A stretch of 64,000 nucleotides of DNA from Shewanella eurypsychrophilus (GCF_007004545.3 NZ_CP045503.2:4620102-4684101), one strand, 5' to 3'. Shown: positions 46,014 to 55,762, counted from the first letter of the stretch. Notes: a model not told the origin generated them from the letters alone. Made by a program: numbers and translations.

Positions 46014-46075
46014 TAAAAAGAATAGATTCCGGCCAACAAGCATGCCGAAAAGACGGACCTAAAAGCCCTACCAGA

Positions 46076-46143
46076 ATGACGTAACTGCCGACGATAACTC
46101 TTTACTACAAGAATGGAAGCCGATAGTTTTCGCCGCATTACCC
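46076..46143. repeat. long repeat copy R2 (short)
   Basis: Matches R1 from GACGTAACTGCCGACGATAA to TTTTCGCCGC, then diverges. Confidence 0.65.
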
Positions 46144-46244
46144 CGCCCAATAAATCCCACTCCATCGCTTTCCCTGCGATCGGGGATAACTACCTCCATG
46201 TACAAAAAACGCACCACTAAGGGTGCGTTTCATCATAATTGCGT

Positions 46245-46493
46245 CGCTGGCGATGATAAGACAATGAAGTTTGACGCTTTCGCCGCGGAGTTGACTCCAG
46301 TCAAACTCCTTATTACGAGATGTGCGAAAACGTTAAACTAAGGCAGTATTATCAAGCCCAAGCAGCAATAAATGACGTTACTGCCGATGGTAAGACAAGG
46401 AAGCCAATGGTTTTCGCCGCGGAGTTGACTATTGTCAATGAGCAGCGAAAACCTGAGGCTGAAGCAGTATTACCGAGGTTAAGTAGTCATTTA
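46245..46493. repeat. long repeat copies R3 and R4 in tandem
   Basis: R3 (46245-46376) is diverged from R1; R4 (46376-46493) is close to R1. R4 ends at the gcvP stop codon with the same AAGTAGTCATTTA as R1. Confidence 0.75.
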
Positions 46494-49391
46494 CTCGTAG
46501 TCGGCGATTGGGATGCAGGCACAGAAAAGATTTCTGTCACCATACACATCATCGATACGGTTAACCGTTGGCCAGAACTTATTAAGCTTAACCGCCGCCG
46601 TTGGGAACACAGCAGTCTCACGGCTGTATGGACGAGAGTCAAACTCTGGGTCCATGATATCAGCCAGTGTATGCGGCGCATTGTGTAGCGGGTTGTTGTC
46701 CGCTGGCCACTCACCTGATTCAACGCGGGCTGCTTCGCCGCGAATTGAGATCATCGCTTCGATAAATCTATCTAGCTCAACTTTTGACTCAGATTCAGTA
46801 GGCTCAATCATCAGCGTACCTGCAACTGGGAAGCTCATGGTTGGCGCGTGGAAACCGTAATCGTTCAGACGCTTAGCAATATCCATCTCAGTCACACCTG
46901 AAGATTCCTTCAACGGACGTAGATCGATAATGCACTCATGTGCGACACGGTTATTACGGCCGGTGTAAAGGATTGGGTAATGCTCAGAGAGTTTCTTCAT
47001 CATGTAGTTGGCGTTAAGCAGTGCCATCTGAGTCGACTCTTTAAGCCCCTGCTTACCTAGTAACTTGATATACATCCAAGTGATAGCCAAGATACTTGCG
47101 CTGCCGTATGGCGCTGCAGAAACTGCACCATTGTTGTCAGACTCAAGACCATGCTTAACCACTGCATGACCCGATAGGAATGGCGCAAGATGCTTTTTAA
47201 CACCGATTGGGCCCATACCTGGTCCGCCACCACCGTGTGGGATAGCAAAGGTCTTGTGTAGGTTAAGGTGTGATACATCTGCACCGATAAAGCCAGGTGA
47301 AGTTAACGCTACCTGAGCGTTCATGTTGGCACCATCAAGGTAAACCTGACCGCCATACTGATGGATAACTTCACAGATCTCACCGATAGTCTCTTCGTAT
47401 ACGCCGTGAGTCGATGGGTAGGTCACCATGATGCAAGATAGGTTATCAGCAACTTCAGCTGCCTTCGCCTTCAGATCTTCCATATCGATGTTACCCTCTT
47501 TATCACAAGCGGTAACGACGATCTTCATGCCTGCAAGCTGCGCAGAAGCTGGGTTAGTCCCATGGGCAGATTGTGGGATCAAACAAATATTTCGGTGAGC
47601 ATCACCACGAGACTCGTGGTACTGCTTAATGGCTAGCAGGCCAGCATACTCGCCTTGCGCACCAGAGTTTGGCTGCAGTGATACCGCATCATAACCTGTG
47701 ATATCCACTAACCACTCAGACAGCTCGCTTACCAGCTGAGCATAACCCAGAGCTTGGTCTTGTGGGCAGAATGGGTGCATGTTGCCAAACTCAGCCCAGC
47801 TTACCGGCATCATCTCAGTCGCAGCGTTAAGCTTCATGGTACATGAGCCTAAAGATATCATTGAGTGGTTAAGCGCGAGATCTTTGTTCTCGAGACGCTT
47901 GATGTAACGCATCATCTCGGTTTCGCTGTGGTAGCGGTTGAACGTTGGGTGAGTCAGAATAGCATCTTTACGGACTAGCGCCGCTGGAATCGATTGACTA
48001 CCAGAAGCGGCTACCGCTGTAACGATTTGCGCATCAAGTGCCGTAACATCGAGTCCATGGCCTTCACCTAATATGATATCGAACAACTGAGCAACATCGG
48101 CGCGGGTGGTCGTTTCAGCAAAACTGACACCGAGAATGCCGTCGTTGTCGATACGCAGGTTTACGCCTTGGGCTTCAGAGCGAGTCTTTATAGCGGCTGC
48201 ATCTAGGCCTTTAATCGATAACGTATCGAACCAAGTACTATTGACTAACTCAACGCCTTTGGCTGTTAGACCAGCACCAAGAATATCGGCTAAACGGTTG
48301 ATGCGCTCTGCGATAACTTTAAGACCTTGTGGGCCATGGAATACGGCGTAGAAAGAAGCCATGTTCGCTAGCAATACTTGAGCAGTACAGATGTTTGAGT
48401 TGGCTTTTTCGCGGCGGATATGTTGCTCACGAGTCTGCATCGCCATACGTAGGGCGCGGTTACCGCGAGTATCTTGTGATACACCGATAATACGACCAGG
48501 CAATGAACGTTTGTGAGCGTCACGCGAGACGAAGAATGCTGCGTGTGGACCACCAAAGCCCATTGGAACACCAAAACGCTGTGCACTACCAAATACCACA
48601 TCGGCGCCCATTGAGCCTGGTGATTTAAGCAGGACCAACGACATGATGTCGGCGGCAACTGATACAACCGCTTTCTTAGCCTTCAGTGCAGCAAATAACT
48701 CAGTATGATCGCTTATCTCACCATACTTGTTGGTGTACTGAAATAGCGCACCAAACAATTCATAGTTAACCGCATCTGATGCTGGGCCTACGATGACTTC
48801 AAAACCAAAACACTCGGCGCGTGTCTTGATAACATCCAAAGTCTGTGGAAACACATCGTTGGCAACAAAGAAGATATTGGCTTTCTTAGCTTTAGATACA
48901 CGCTTAGCCAGCGCCATCGCTTCTGCGGCAGCTGTGGCTTCATCGAGCAGTGAAGCAGAAGCTAGGTCAAGACCGGTTAGGTCCATCGACAGCTGCTGGA
49001 AGTTAAGAATAGCTTCAAGACGACCTTGGGCGATCTCTGGCTGATATGGAGTATAAGCTGTGTACCAGCCTGGATTTTCGAACACATTACGCAGGATAAC
49101 TGACGGGACTTCCGTACCGTAGTAACCCATGCCGATGTAGCTCTTAAATACCTTGTTCTTATCCGCTATTTGACGAATATACGCCAAACCTTCGGCTTCG
49201 CTAACACTGTCGCCAACGGCAACATCACGGTTAAGAAGAATCGACTCAGGGACGATCTGATTAGTCAGATCGTCTAATGATTCTGCGCCAACAAAGTTCA
49301 ACATCTCTTGACGTTGCTCGCTATCAGGGCCGATGTGGCGGCCGATAAAACGATCGTGTTGCTCAAGCGTAGTAAGCGTTTTAGTGGTCAT
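46491..49391 (-). CDS. gcvP: glycine dehydrogenase (decarboxylating), P protein
   Basis: 966 residues, the full single-chain P protein. It decarboxylates glycine with PLP and passes the aminomethyl group to lipoyl-GcvH. The PLP Lys is in NLHKTFAIPHGGGGPGMG. N-terminal DRFIGRHIGPDSEQRQEML and C-terminal DRNLFCACIP also match. Third in the gcvT-gcvH-gcvP order but separated from gcvH by 330 bases that hold a terminator and a heptamer array, so it may have its own promoter. Confidence 0.97.
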   Translation of the reverse strand: MTTKTLTTLEQHDRFIGRHIGPDSEQRQEMLNFVGAESLDDLTNQIVPESILLNRDVAVGDSVSEAEGLAYIRQIADKNKVFKSYIGMGYYGTEVPSVILRNVFENPGWYTAYTPYQPEIAQGRLEAILNFQQLSMDLTGLDLASASLLDEATAAAEAMALAKRVSKAKKANIFFVANDVFPQTLDVIKTRAECFGFEVIVGPASDAVNYELFGALFQYTNKYGEISDHTELFAALKAKKAVVSVAADIMSLVLLKSPGSMGADVVFGSAQRFGVPMGFGGPHAAFFVSRDAHKRSLPGRIIGVSQDTRGNRALRMAMQTREQHIRREKANSNICTAQVLLANMASFYAVFHGPQGLKVIAERINRLADILGAGLTAKGVELVNSTWFDTLSIKGLDAAAIKTRSEAQGVNLRIDNDGILGVSFAETTTRADVAQLFDIILGEGHGLDVTALDAQIVTAVAASGSQSIPAALVRKDAILTHPTFNRYHSETEMMRYIKRLENKDLALNHSMISLGSCTMKLNAATEMMPVSWAEFGNMHPFCPQDQALGYAQLVSELSEWLVDITGYDAVSLQPNSGAQGEYAGLLAIKQYHESRGDAHRNICLIPQSAHGTNPASAQLAGMKIVVTACDKEGNIDMEDLKAKAAEVADNLSCIMVTYPSTHGVYEETIGEICEVIHQYGGQVYLDGANMNAQVALTSPGFIGADVSHLNLHKTFAIPHGGGGPGMGPIGVKKHLAPFLSGHAVVKHGLESDNNGAVSAAPYGSASILAITWMYIKLLGKQGLKESTQMALLNANYMMKKLSEHYPILYTGRNNRVAHECIIDLRPLKESSGVTEMDIAKRLNDYGFHAPTMSFPVAGTLMIEPTESESKVELDRFIEAMISIRGEAARVESGEWPADNNPLHNAPHTLADIMDPEFDSRPYSRETAVFPTAAVKLNKFWPTVNRIDDVYGDRNLFCACIPIADYE

Positions 49392-49549
49392 GATAAACCT
49401 AATTCCATATTTGCCAGTATCCGCCTGTAGGGGGGCTAAGCTACCGGTCTCGTTGTATTATTTATAATGGTATTGTTTAATAACAAAGTGGTGTTTGGTA
49501 CATGTACATATAGCTGAATAACTTCCATCAATGTCTTTAAGCTGTAAGT

Positions 49550-49605
49550 ACCTAGCACCTAGCACCTAGCACCTAGCACCTAGCACCTAGCACCTAGCAC
49601 CTAGC
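49550..49605. repeat. eight perfect ACCTAGC heptamers
   Basis: 56 bases of exact 7-base repeats in the gcvH-gcvP spacer. Exact identity points to recent slippage expansion. Confidence 0.95.
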
Positions 49606-49662
49606 TTCTTACACCTAACCATGAGTTAAAAGTCACTTAGCTATATTCTTACCTATATACTT

Positions 49663-49707
49663 TTCAATATAAAAAACAAAGCCCCAACCGGTAATGAGTT
49701 GAGGCTT
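49663..49707 (-). terminator. intrinsic terminator after gcvH
   Basis: Minus-strand stem AAGCCTCAAC / GTTGGGGCTT (one G-T pair) with a 9-base loop, followed by TGTTTTTT. It lies just after the gcvH stop at 49724 and would reduce read-through into gcvP. Confidence 0.8.
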
Positions 49708-49723
49708 GGGTATCGACGCGTTC

Positions 49724-50113
49724 TTACTCTTCGTCGATCACTGCTTGATAGCCTTCGGCATCAAGCAAGTTTTCAATTTCAGCCGTGTCAGTTGGCATAA
49801 CGCGGAAGAACCAGCCGTCACCAAATGCATCGCTATTAACTAGCTCTGGAGAATCTTCCAATGCTTCGTTAATTGCCAGTACTTCACCAGAGATAGGTGC
49901 GTAGATATCAGATGCTGCCTTTACAGACTCAGCGACTGCACAATCTTCACCAGCGGTGACATCATCACCCACTTCTGGAAGCTCAATAAATACCATGTCA
50001 CCTAGAAGCTCTTGTGCGTGCTCACTGATACCGATTGTGTAGCTACCGTCTTCCTCTTTGCGGATCCACTCGTGTGAAGAGGCGTATTTCAATTCAGCTG
50101 GGATATTGCTCAT
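49724..50113 (-). CDS. gcvH: glycine cleavage system H protein
   Basis: 129 residues. The lipoylated Lys is in ESVKAASDIYAPISG. Carries the aminomethyl group between P, T and L proteins. Follows gcvT by 45 bases. Confidence 0.97.
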   Translation of the reverse strand: MSNIPAELKYASSHEWIRKEEDGSYTIGISEHAQELLGDMVFIELPEVGDDVTAGEDCAVAESVKAASDIYAPISGEVLAINEALEDSPELVNSDAFGDGWFFRVMPTDTAEIENLLDAEGYQAVIDEE

Positions 50114-50158
50114 TGTTATTTATCCTTAATCTATTGTTCTAATTCTGTATTAATAAGA

Positions 50159-51253
50159 CTAAAAGGCTTGCTTGCCGTTACGTACGAAGCTTGGTTTGAT
50201 CACTTTTACAGCAACGCGCTTCTTACGCATTTCGACTTCAGCCGTATCTGAGATACTTTTAGGTACTCGCGCCATCGCAATAGAATAGCCTAATGTTGGC
50301 GAGAATGTACCGCTGGTAATCGTGCCTTTCTGCTCAACACCATCGGCGTCATTGAAGAACACGGCCATGCCTGGGCGAATAACGCCTTTGGCTTCCATGA
50401 TAAGACCCACCATCTTTTCGGTGCCCGCAGCCTTGATCGCTGTGAGTGCTTCGCGACCGTTGAAGTTACGTTCTTCCGGCTCCCAAGCAATAGTCCAGCC
50501 CATGTTAGCCGCTAACGGATTAACCGTTTCGTCCATATCTAGGCCGTAAAGGTTCATGCCAGCTTCTAAACGTAGGGTGTCACGTGCGCCAAGGCCACAT
50601 GGCTTAACGCCAGCTTCAAGCAGTGCCTGCCACAGAGCTTCGGCTTCGTTTTCAGGAACGATGATCTCGTAACCGGTTTCGCCTGTGTAACCTGTGGTTG
50701 CAATAAATAATGAGTCAGCTTGTACGCCGAAGAAAGGCTTCATGCCTTCTACTGCTGCGTTTTGGTCAGCATTGAATACTGTCGCGGCTTTGGCTTTAGC
50801 GTTGGGTCCTTGAACGGCAATCATCGCCAGTTCTGGACGCTCAGAAATCACCACGTCGAAGCCTTTGACTTCTTGAGCAATCCAAGCCAGATCTTTTTCG
50901 CGAGTCGCAGAGTTAACCACGATGCGGTAATGAGTATCGGTGAGGTAATAGGTGATGAGGTCGTCGATCACGCCAGCGTTATGATCTAGCATGCCGCCAT
51001 AAAGTGCTTTACCCGGCACCTTAAGTTTAGCGACATCATTCGCTAATAATTTACGTAGGAAAGCACAGGCGTCAGTGCCAGTCACATCAACAACTGTCAT
51101 GTGAGACACGTCGAACATACCAGCGTCTTGACGGACAGCATGATGTTCTTCGATTTGAGAACCGTAGTTAAGTGGCATATCCCAACCGTGGAAATCTACC
51201 ATCTTAGCGTCTGATTCTAAGTGCTTGTTAAAGAGTACAGTTTTATTAGCCAT
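50159..51253 (-). CDS. gcvT: aminomethyltransferase, T protein
   Basis: 364 residues of the GcvT fold. Blocks HAVRQDAGMFDVSHM, TGYTGETGYEI and CGLGARDTLRLEAGMNLYG contain the folate-binding and catalytic Asp residues. Transfers the methylene group to tetrahydrofolate. First gene of gcvTH. Confidence 0.97.
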   Translation of the reverse strand: MANKTVLFNKHLESDAKMVDFHGWDMPLNYGSQIEEHHAVRQDAGMFDVSHMTVVDVTGTDACAFLRKLLANDVAKLKVPGKALYGGMLDHNAGVIDDLITYYLTDTHYRIVVNSATREKDLAWIAQEVKGFDVVISERPELAMIAVQGPNAKAKAATVFNADQNAAVEGMKPFFGVQADSLFIATTGYTGETGYEIIVPENEAEALWQALLEAGVKPCGLGARDTLRLEAGMNLYGLDMDETVNPLAANMGWTIAWEPEERNFNGREALTAIKAAGTEKMVGLIMEAKGVIRPGMAVFFNDADGVEQKGTITSGTFSPTLGYSIAMARVPKSISDTAEVEMRKKRVAVKVIKPSFVRNGKQAF

Positions 51254-51695
51254 TATAATCTCGTTATTATGCCCTTTTCGGGTCTAACCTGGCGTAACTA
51301 CACAGCTCTCTGTTCTAGCGTCGTCTATTGATAAGAAGCACCGCAGAACAGAAACACCTCGCGTAGGGTACATACGGCCAAAGTGTGTCTGCAAACATAT
51401 TACTTGAGTCACTATTTACTGTTGCAATAGGCCTAGCGTAATACTTGCAAAAATTGCGTTAGATAAAATTGCATTTATGAGTTTCAGCTTGAAATCTCAT
51501 AGGTACTAAAATGCGGCGAAATTATACCTTGCGTCACCGCTTTGTATACAAAAGAATTTTCTAATCCGAAGCCTTTTGTCATTACTTTTTCTCATGTTAA
51601 ACATGTCATTTTTTAACACATAAAAAAAGTTTGTCGCATGATAAATAACAAGCCACTGAAAAGTCAGGTTTTATTCGAGTAATACAGCCAATGAT
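51254..51695. other. gcvT promoter/leader region
   Basis: 442 bases. An inverted repeat CTGTTCT/AGAACAG (51310-51316 and 51345-51351) is in the likely leader. I looked for a glycine riboswitch and did not find both conserved cores. No gene. Confidence 0.45.
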
Positions 51696-52928
51696 TTAAT
51701 CTTGCTTGCACAGCTTAGGCAGGCTGTTTTTATTACCCATCGCCTGTTGCATAAACAGTGTTTTCACAGGAGAAAGATTATCGACGAAATTAAGACCAAA
51801 ATCCCGCAACGCTTTCTTAACTGGGTTGCTACCTTCGAATAACCGTTTAAAGCCTTCCATTGCGGCAATCATCTCTAACGCATCGGCTTTACGCCAGCGC
51901 TCAAGTGCACGCAAGTGACTGTAATCGCCTATATCTTTACCCTCTTGCTTAAGCTCGGTAATGGTTTGAATAATGGCTGCAGCATCGAGGAAACCCAGAT
52001 TGACCCCCTGCCCCGCTAAGGGATGTATGGTGTGCGCCGCATCCCCAGCCAATAACAGACGATGACGGGCAAAATGTCGGGCATAACGCATTCGTAGTGG
52101 GAACGCTTGTGGCTCACATTCAAGCGAACACATCCCCATGCGCCCATCAAACTCAGCGGTTAAGGTGCGCTCAAACTCTTGCTTGTCGGCCGCGAGCAGT
52201 TGCTTGGCCTTAGCGGGGGGCACCGACCAAACGATGGAACACAAATTATTTTCATATAAGGGTAAGAAAGCTAAGGGGCCATCTTTAAGGAACACCTGAC
52301 GGGCTGTGTCTTGATGAGGAATTTCAGTGCGAATGCTGGCAACGATGGCATGATGACCGTAATCCCAGAAGGTCATGGGGATCTTACACTGTTCGCGCAC
52401 CCAAGAGTTGGCACCATCGGCACCTATGACTAATGCCGCACTGATATTGTCGCCATTATCTAATGTCAGCCAAGCTTCGCGCTCGCCGAAGGCTATTTTG
52501 TCTAATCTCTGGTTTTCAAGATGGGTGATCTCATCAAATTCGCTGACACGTTTCGCCAGAGCAAAGCTGATGTTGGCATTTTCGATAATACTGCCCAAGT
52601 ATTCTTCGCTTAAGCTGTGGGCGTCGAAACCTATCTTGCCTAAGCTGTCTTTATCCCAGACTTCCATTTTTTGATAAGGACTGCTGCGCTCACTGTCGAT
52701 ATAGCTCCAGGCCCCTAAGTTTTGCAGTAAGCGTTGACTCGCCTTATTGATGGCACTGACGCGTAATTTAGCATCTCCAGTTACGGCTTGGGTCTCACCG
52801 GCGTCGATAACCACCACGCGAAGTTCGTCCATTGCCAGGCCGATAGCGGTGGCTAATCCCACCATACCGCCGCCGATAATTGCGACATCATAGGTTTGCA
52901 TTGCACTTGAGTTTGAGTTTGTGTGCAT
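51696..52928 (-). CDS. ubiI: UbiI-type FAD monooxygenase of ubiquinone synthesis
   Basis: 410 residues of the UbiH/UbiF/COQ6 family. FAD motif IIGGGMVGLATAIG, then GADGANSWVR and LLAGDAAHTIHPLAGQGVNLGFLDAA. Hydroxylates the ring of the octaprenylphenol precursor at C5 (VisC/UbiI position). It lies downstream of ubiH (70 bases), same order as ubiH-visC in E. coli. Confidence 0.9.
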   Translation of the reverse strand: MHTNSNSSAMQTYDVAIIGGGMVGLATAIGLAMDELRVVVIDAGETQAVTGDAKLRVSAINKASQRLLQNLGAWSYIDSERSSPYQKMEVWDKDSLGKIGFDAHSLSEEYLGSIIENANISFALAKRVSEFDEITHLENQRLDKIAFGEREAWLTLDNGDNISAALVIGADGANSWVREQCKIPMTFWDYGHHAIVASIRTEIPHQDTARQVFLKDGPLAFLPLYENNLCSIVWSVPPAKAKQLLAADKQEFERTLTAEFDGRMGMCSLECEPQAFPLRMRYARHFARHRLLLAGDAAHTIHPLAGQGVNLGFLDAAAIIQTITELKQEGKDIGDYSHLRALERWRKADALEMIAAMEGFKRLFEGSNPVKKALRDFGLNFVDNLSPVKTLFMQQAMGNKNSLPKLCKQD

Positions 52929-52998
52929 GTTACTTCCTTCACTTAAGGTCTAGAGCGTTATATTAAATTCGTATTGATCTTGTAAATAGCTGTAAGCA

Positions 52999-54276
52999 TT
53001 AGCTGAGCGACTTCCAGCCCATGGCCGTTCTAACCACAGGTGCTTTTAATGGTGGCACCCAAGACAGTAGCCTTAAGCCGAAACTGCGCCCGGCGACTAA
53101 TGGCCAATAATCGTTAGAAAAACCGCGCACTAAACACTCGATATTATTCATGGTGGCGTTTCTGTCGCTCTCACGGCTCTGCAAATAACTGTGTGTCAGT
53201 TTGGCCGAGCCAAGATCTGCCACTTCTTCAATCGAGTCTTCAGCGAGCAAAGTCTGCTTAACCACGTCCAATAAGCTGACGACATCGCGCAGTCCTAGGT
53301 TAAAACCTTGCCCGGCAATCGGATGCAAGGTTTGCGCTGCATTACCGATAAAGACGGTGCGATGGTAAATAGGCCTTGGCATATGCGACAGTAACAAAGG
53401 ATAAGAGACACGCTCGCCAACGCCAGTAAATTGTCCCGCGCGGGAGCCAAAGGCGGCTTGTAGTTCAGTGAGAAATGCCTGTTTCGATACGGTTTGCAAG
53501 CGCGCAGCTTCGCTCGGATTCAGTGCCCAGACTAAAGACACTCGAGTTTTTCCATTAAGCGGTGACAGTGGCAATACGGCTAGTGGTCCGCTATTGGTGA
53601 ATCGCTCGAACGCCCAATTGCAGTGCTCTTTAGCGGTTTCGACATTGGCAACCAGTGCCACTTGCTCGAAATCTACTTGTTCAAGCGGTTGTTTAAAGGC
53701 CTGTCTAACTTTGGAATTAACTCCGTCTGCAGCAACGACCAGCTTGGCCTGAATTTGCGTACCATCATCTAAAGTTAATAGCTGATGCTCACTCTTCGCC
53801 TCAATATCTTTCAATTTAGCCGGACAATAGAGCTCAATATCACTGGCTTCAACTTGCTTAAATAGCACCTGACCGACACGCTCAAGTTCAATCACTTGGC
53901 CAAGATATTTAAGATGAAAGTCGCTAGCGTTAAGCTCAGTCATACCAAAGTGACCACGATCTGAGATATGAATGTTTTCAATCGCAGTGCCAAGATGAGC
54001 CAATTTAGACCAGAGACCGAGCCGTTTAAGCTCGAAAATAGAACCGTGGGCAATGGCAATAGAGCGGGCGTCGAACCCTGGGTGTTCATTGCCAGGCTTA
54101 TGCGCCTCGATAAGGGCAACCTTGATAGGTCTATTTAACTCGTGAGCTAATTGCTGAAACCCAAGTGCCAATGTCGCTCCGGCCATCGCGCCACCGACAA
54201 TCGCCACATCCACCTGTTGAGAGTCTGCATTTTGAGACATTGGTCTTGTAACCTGTTGTTCTGTATCCGCTGTCAT
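52999..54276 (-). CDS. ubiH: UbiH, 2-octaprenyl-6-methoxyphenol hydroxylase
   Basis: 425 residues, same FAD monooxygenase family. AIVGGAMAGATLALGF, AADGVNSKVR, and VFIGNAAQTLHPIAGQGFNLGLRD. Pairs with UbiI in ubiquinone ring hydroxylation. The N-terminal 20 residues before VDVAIVGG are extra and the true start could be the Met at residue 13. Confidence 0.9.
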   Translation of the reverse strand: MTADTEQQVTRPMSQNADSQQVDVAIVGGAMAGATLALGFQQLAHELNRPIKVALIEAHKPGNEHPGFDARSIAIAHGSIFELKRLGLWSKLAHLGTAIENIHISDRGHFGMTELNASDFHLKYLGQVIELERVGQVLFKQVEASDIELYCPAKLKDIEAKSEHQLLTLDDGTQIQAKLVVAADGVNSKVRQAFKQPLEQVDFEQVALVANVETAKEHCNWAFERFTNSGPLAVLPLSPLNGKTRVSLVWALNPSEAARLQTVSKQAFLTELQAAFGSRAGQFTGVGERVSYPLLLSHMPRPIYHRTVFIGNAAQTLHPIAGQGFNLGLRDVVSLLDVVKQTLLAEDSIEEVADLGSAKLTHSYLQSRESDRNATMNNIECLVRGFSNDYWPLVAGRSFGLRLLSWVPPLKAPVVRTAMGWKSLS

Positions 54277-54388
54277 CTGTGTTCTCTAATGTACCAAAGC
54301 GAAGCGAATCACTTCGCCTCGGCAGCTAGATGTATAAAGGGTGTAGGTTTACTATATAGGATGTAAACCTAGAAGAGCGTCAGCTAGT

Positions 54389-54964
54389 TTAATGGATTAC
54401 GTTAGCTTCGGTTTGATTTGGATCAGTCAAATCGGGACCAAACTCTGCATAACAAAGCAGCGCCGCCATTTTGGCAAATTCCATCAGCTCCATATAAGCC
54501 GCTTCAGACTCATCATCATCGGACACGTCAAATTCGACCAGCGCGATCTCGGCCATATCTTTGATCACTTCCTGCACATCGGCAGACGCTTTACTAATCT
54601 TAGGCTGCACCATGGCAATGCCAGTCAGGAAGCTTTGTACCCATAATGACAAGGCCTCAACTCGCTTTGACAGCGGCTCTTCCTCTTCTGGCAACATAGG
54701 CGTGAAACCAAAATCGACATCGGTAATTCGGCTTAGGGTGTCTTGATACAACTCTTCAAGCAGTGACTGTAAACTGTCAGGCAGCAGCTGGCCATCGTTC
54801 ATTAACTCTAACAGTGGTTTAGCCCAAGCCGCTTTCGATTGCTCCACACCGCCACAAATAATGCCTACTAAGGCGCCATGAACTTCGACCGGAGTCTGGC
54901 CAATTTCGGCAGCATCTAAAGCAGCCGCTATATTATCGATACGGAGAGAAGGAGGGGTTGCCAT
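54389..54964 (-). CDS. ygfB: UPF0149 family protein YgfB
   Basis: 191 residues beginning MATPPSLRIDNIAAALDAAE; the frame extends to 55108 but overlaps a REP-like pair, so the ATG at 54964 is chosen. VEVHGALVGIICGG and LWVQSFLTGIA are family marks. All-helical protein of unclear function. In E. coli pepP lies between ygfB and ubiH; here only 112 bases separate them. Confidence 0.9.
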   Translation of the reverse strand: MATPPSLRIDNIAAALDAAEIGQTPVEVHGALVGIICGGVEQSKAAWAKPLLELMNDGQLLPDSLQSLLEELYQDTLSRITDVDFGFTPMLPEEEEPLSKRVEALSLWVQSFLTGIAMVQPKISKASADVQEVIKDMAEIALVEFDVSDDDESEAAYMELMEFAKMAALLCYAEFGPDLTDPNQTEANVIH

Positions 54965-55287
54965 AACTGTTTCCACAGGCTGAAAATACTCAGCCCATGC
55001 TAGCAGAAGTGGGACGTTCGGCCAAATTAAACAAGGGCGTAGGAGTGAGTTGCTAGCATTACACTCAATTGTAGGACCTGCTTTAGCCGGGAAGGAGGAA
55101 AAATACACATCTCGCAGCTAAAGCAGCTCCTACAAAAATCCAACTAAATGTTTATAAATACAGCAACCCTGTCTATCTAAACAACATTTAATCTAATCTT
55201 ACGCACCTTAGGGCTTACTCATGTTGCACTTTACAATCTAGACCGATATAGTCCGCTCAAGAGACAATAACTAGGATCCTTCGCGAC
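54965..55287. other. divergent ygfB / zapA region
   Basis: 323 bases with an inverted REP pair at 55070-55134. Promoters of both genes must be here. Confidence 0.5.
55070..55134. repeat. inverted pair of REP-like sequences (BIME-like)
   Basis: TGTAGGACCTGCTTTAGC (55070-55087) is the complement of GCTAAAGCAGCTCCTACA (55117-55134) at 17 of 18 positions. Same family as the REPs at 45447 and 45989. Confidence 0.8.
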
Positions 55288-55596
55288 ATGACTAGCCACG
55301 CTATAGAAATTAGCTTACTAGGCCGCACATACTCCATCGCTTGCCCACCAGGACAAGAGAAAGCATTGCAGCACGTGGCAGAAAAACTTGAACAACAGTT
55401 GAGTTCATTGAAAACACGAACTAACAACTTGAGTCGCGAAGAAATTGCCATTATGGCAGCATTAAATACTGGTTATGAATTGCTGGAAGAACAGCAAAAG
55501 AATCAAGATTATAATAAGCAGATGGATGAAAAGATCGGTCTGTTGCAAGCAACTTTAGAGAACGCACTCGTTGAGCGTTCGACAAAAGAAGATTAG
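55288..55596 (+). CDS. zapA: cell division protein ZapA
   Basis: 102 residues: ISLLGRTYSIACPPGQEKAL, VAEKLEQQL then a C-terminal coiled coil. ZapA binds FtsZ and stabilises the Z ring. Located directly before 6S RNA as in many gammaproteobacteria. Confidence 0.93.
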   Translation: MTSHAIEISLLGRTYSIACPPGQEKALQHVAEKLEQQLSSLKTRTNNLSREEIAIMAALNTGYELLEEQQKNQDYNKQMDEKIGLLQATLENALVERSTKED

Positions 55597-55729
55597 ACTG
55601 TACAAACATTAATCTCTTTGGTTAACGATTTTCCGCTACAATAGTGAGGAATTTCTAACGTTAACCAGATTTAGAGCTAGCTTTAAAAAGAGATTTATAA
55701 TCAGTACCCAAATTTAGATCGGAAGGCTT

Positions 55730-55762
55730 CACCTCTCAATTAAGAAATGTAATTAAGAGGTG
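55730..55762 (+). other. hairpin between zapA and 6S RNA
   Basis: CACCTCT pairs with AGAGGTG, with an inner AATT/AATT pair. Not followed by T. Possible zapA mRNA 3' structure or 6S RNA precursor processing stem. Confidence 0.45.

Larger units (their letters stand above)
45141..46490. other. gene-poor repeat mosaic upstream of gcvP's 3' end
   Basis: About 1.3 kb built of REP-like hairpins, terminator-like stems and long direct repeats. Members: ATCCCGGCY-AACAAGCAT-type hairpins near 45222, 45545, 45908 and 46020; GCGGCTAAAGCCGCTCCT-type REPs at 45447 and 45989; stems GCGAACC/GGTTCGC at 45416, 45960 and 46205. Open frames of 60-80 codons here are not supported. Confidence 0.7.
49392..49723. 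other. spacer between gcvP and gcvH
   Basis: 332 bases with the heptamer array (49550-49605) and the gcvH terminator (49663-49707). The gcvP promoter, if any, lies between them and 49392; no clear consensus. Confidence 0.5.

Noticed and set aside
46320..46688. 122-codon plus-strand frame
   Set aside because: It covers the R4 repeat and the antisense of the gcvP 3' end.
51254..51550. Possible glycine riboswitch upstream of gcvT
   Set aside because: A hairpin and a CAGAGAG-like string are present, but the two conserved aptamer cores could not both be matched.
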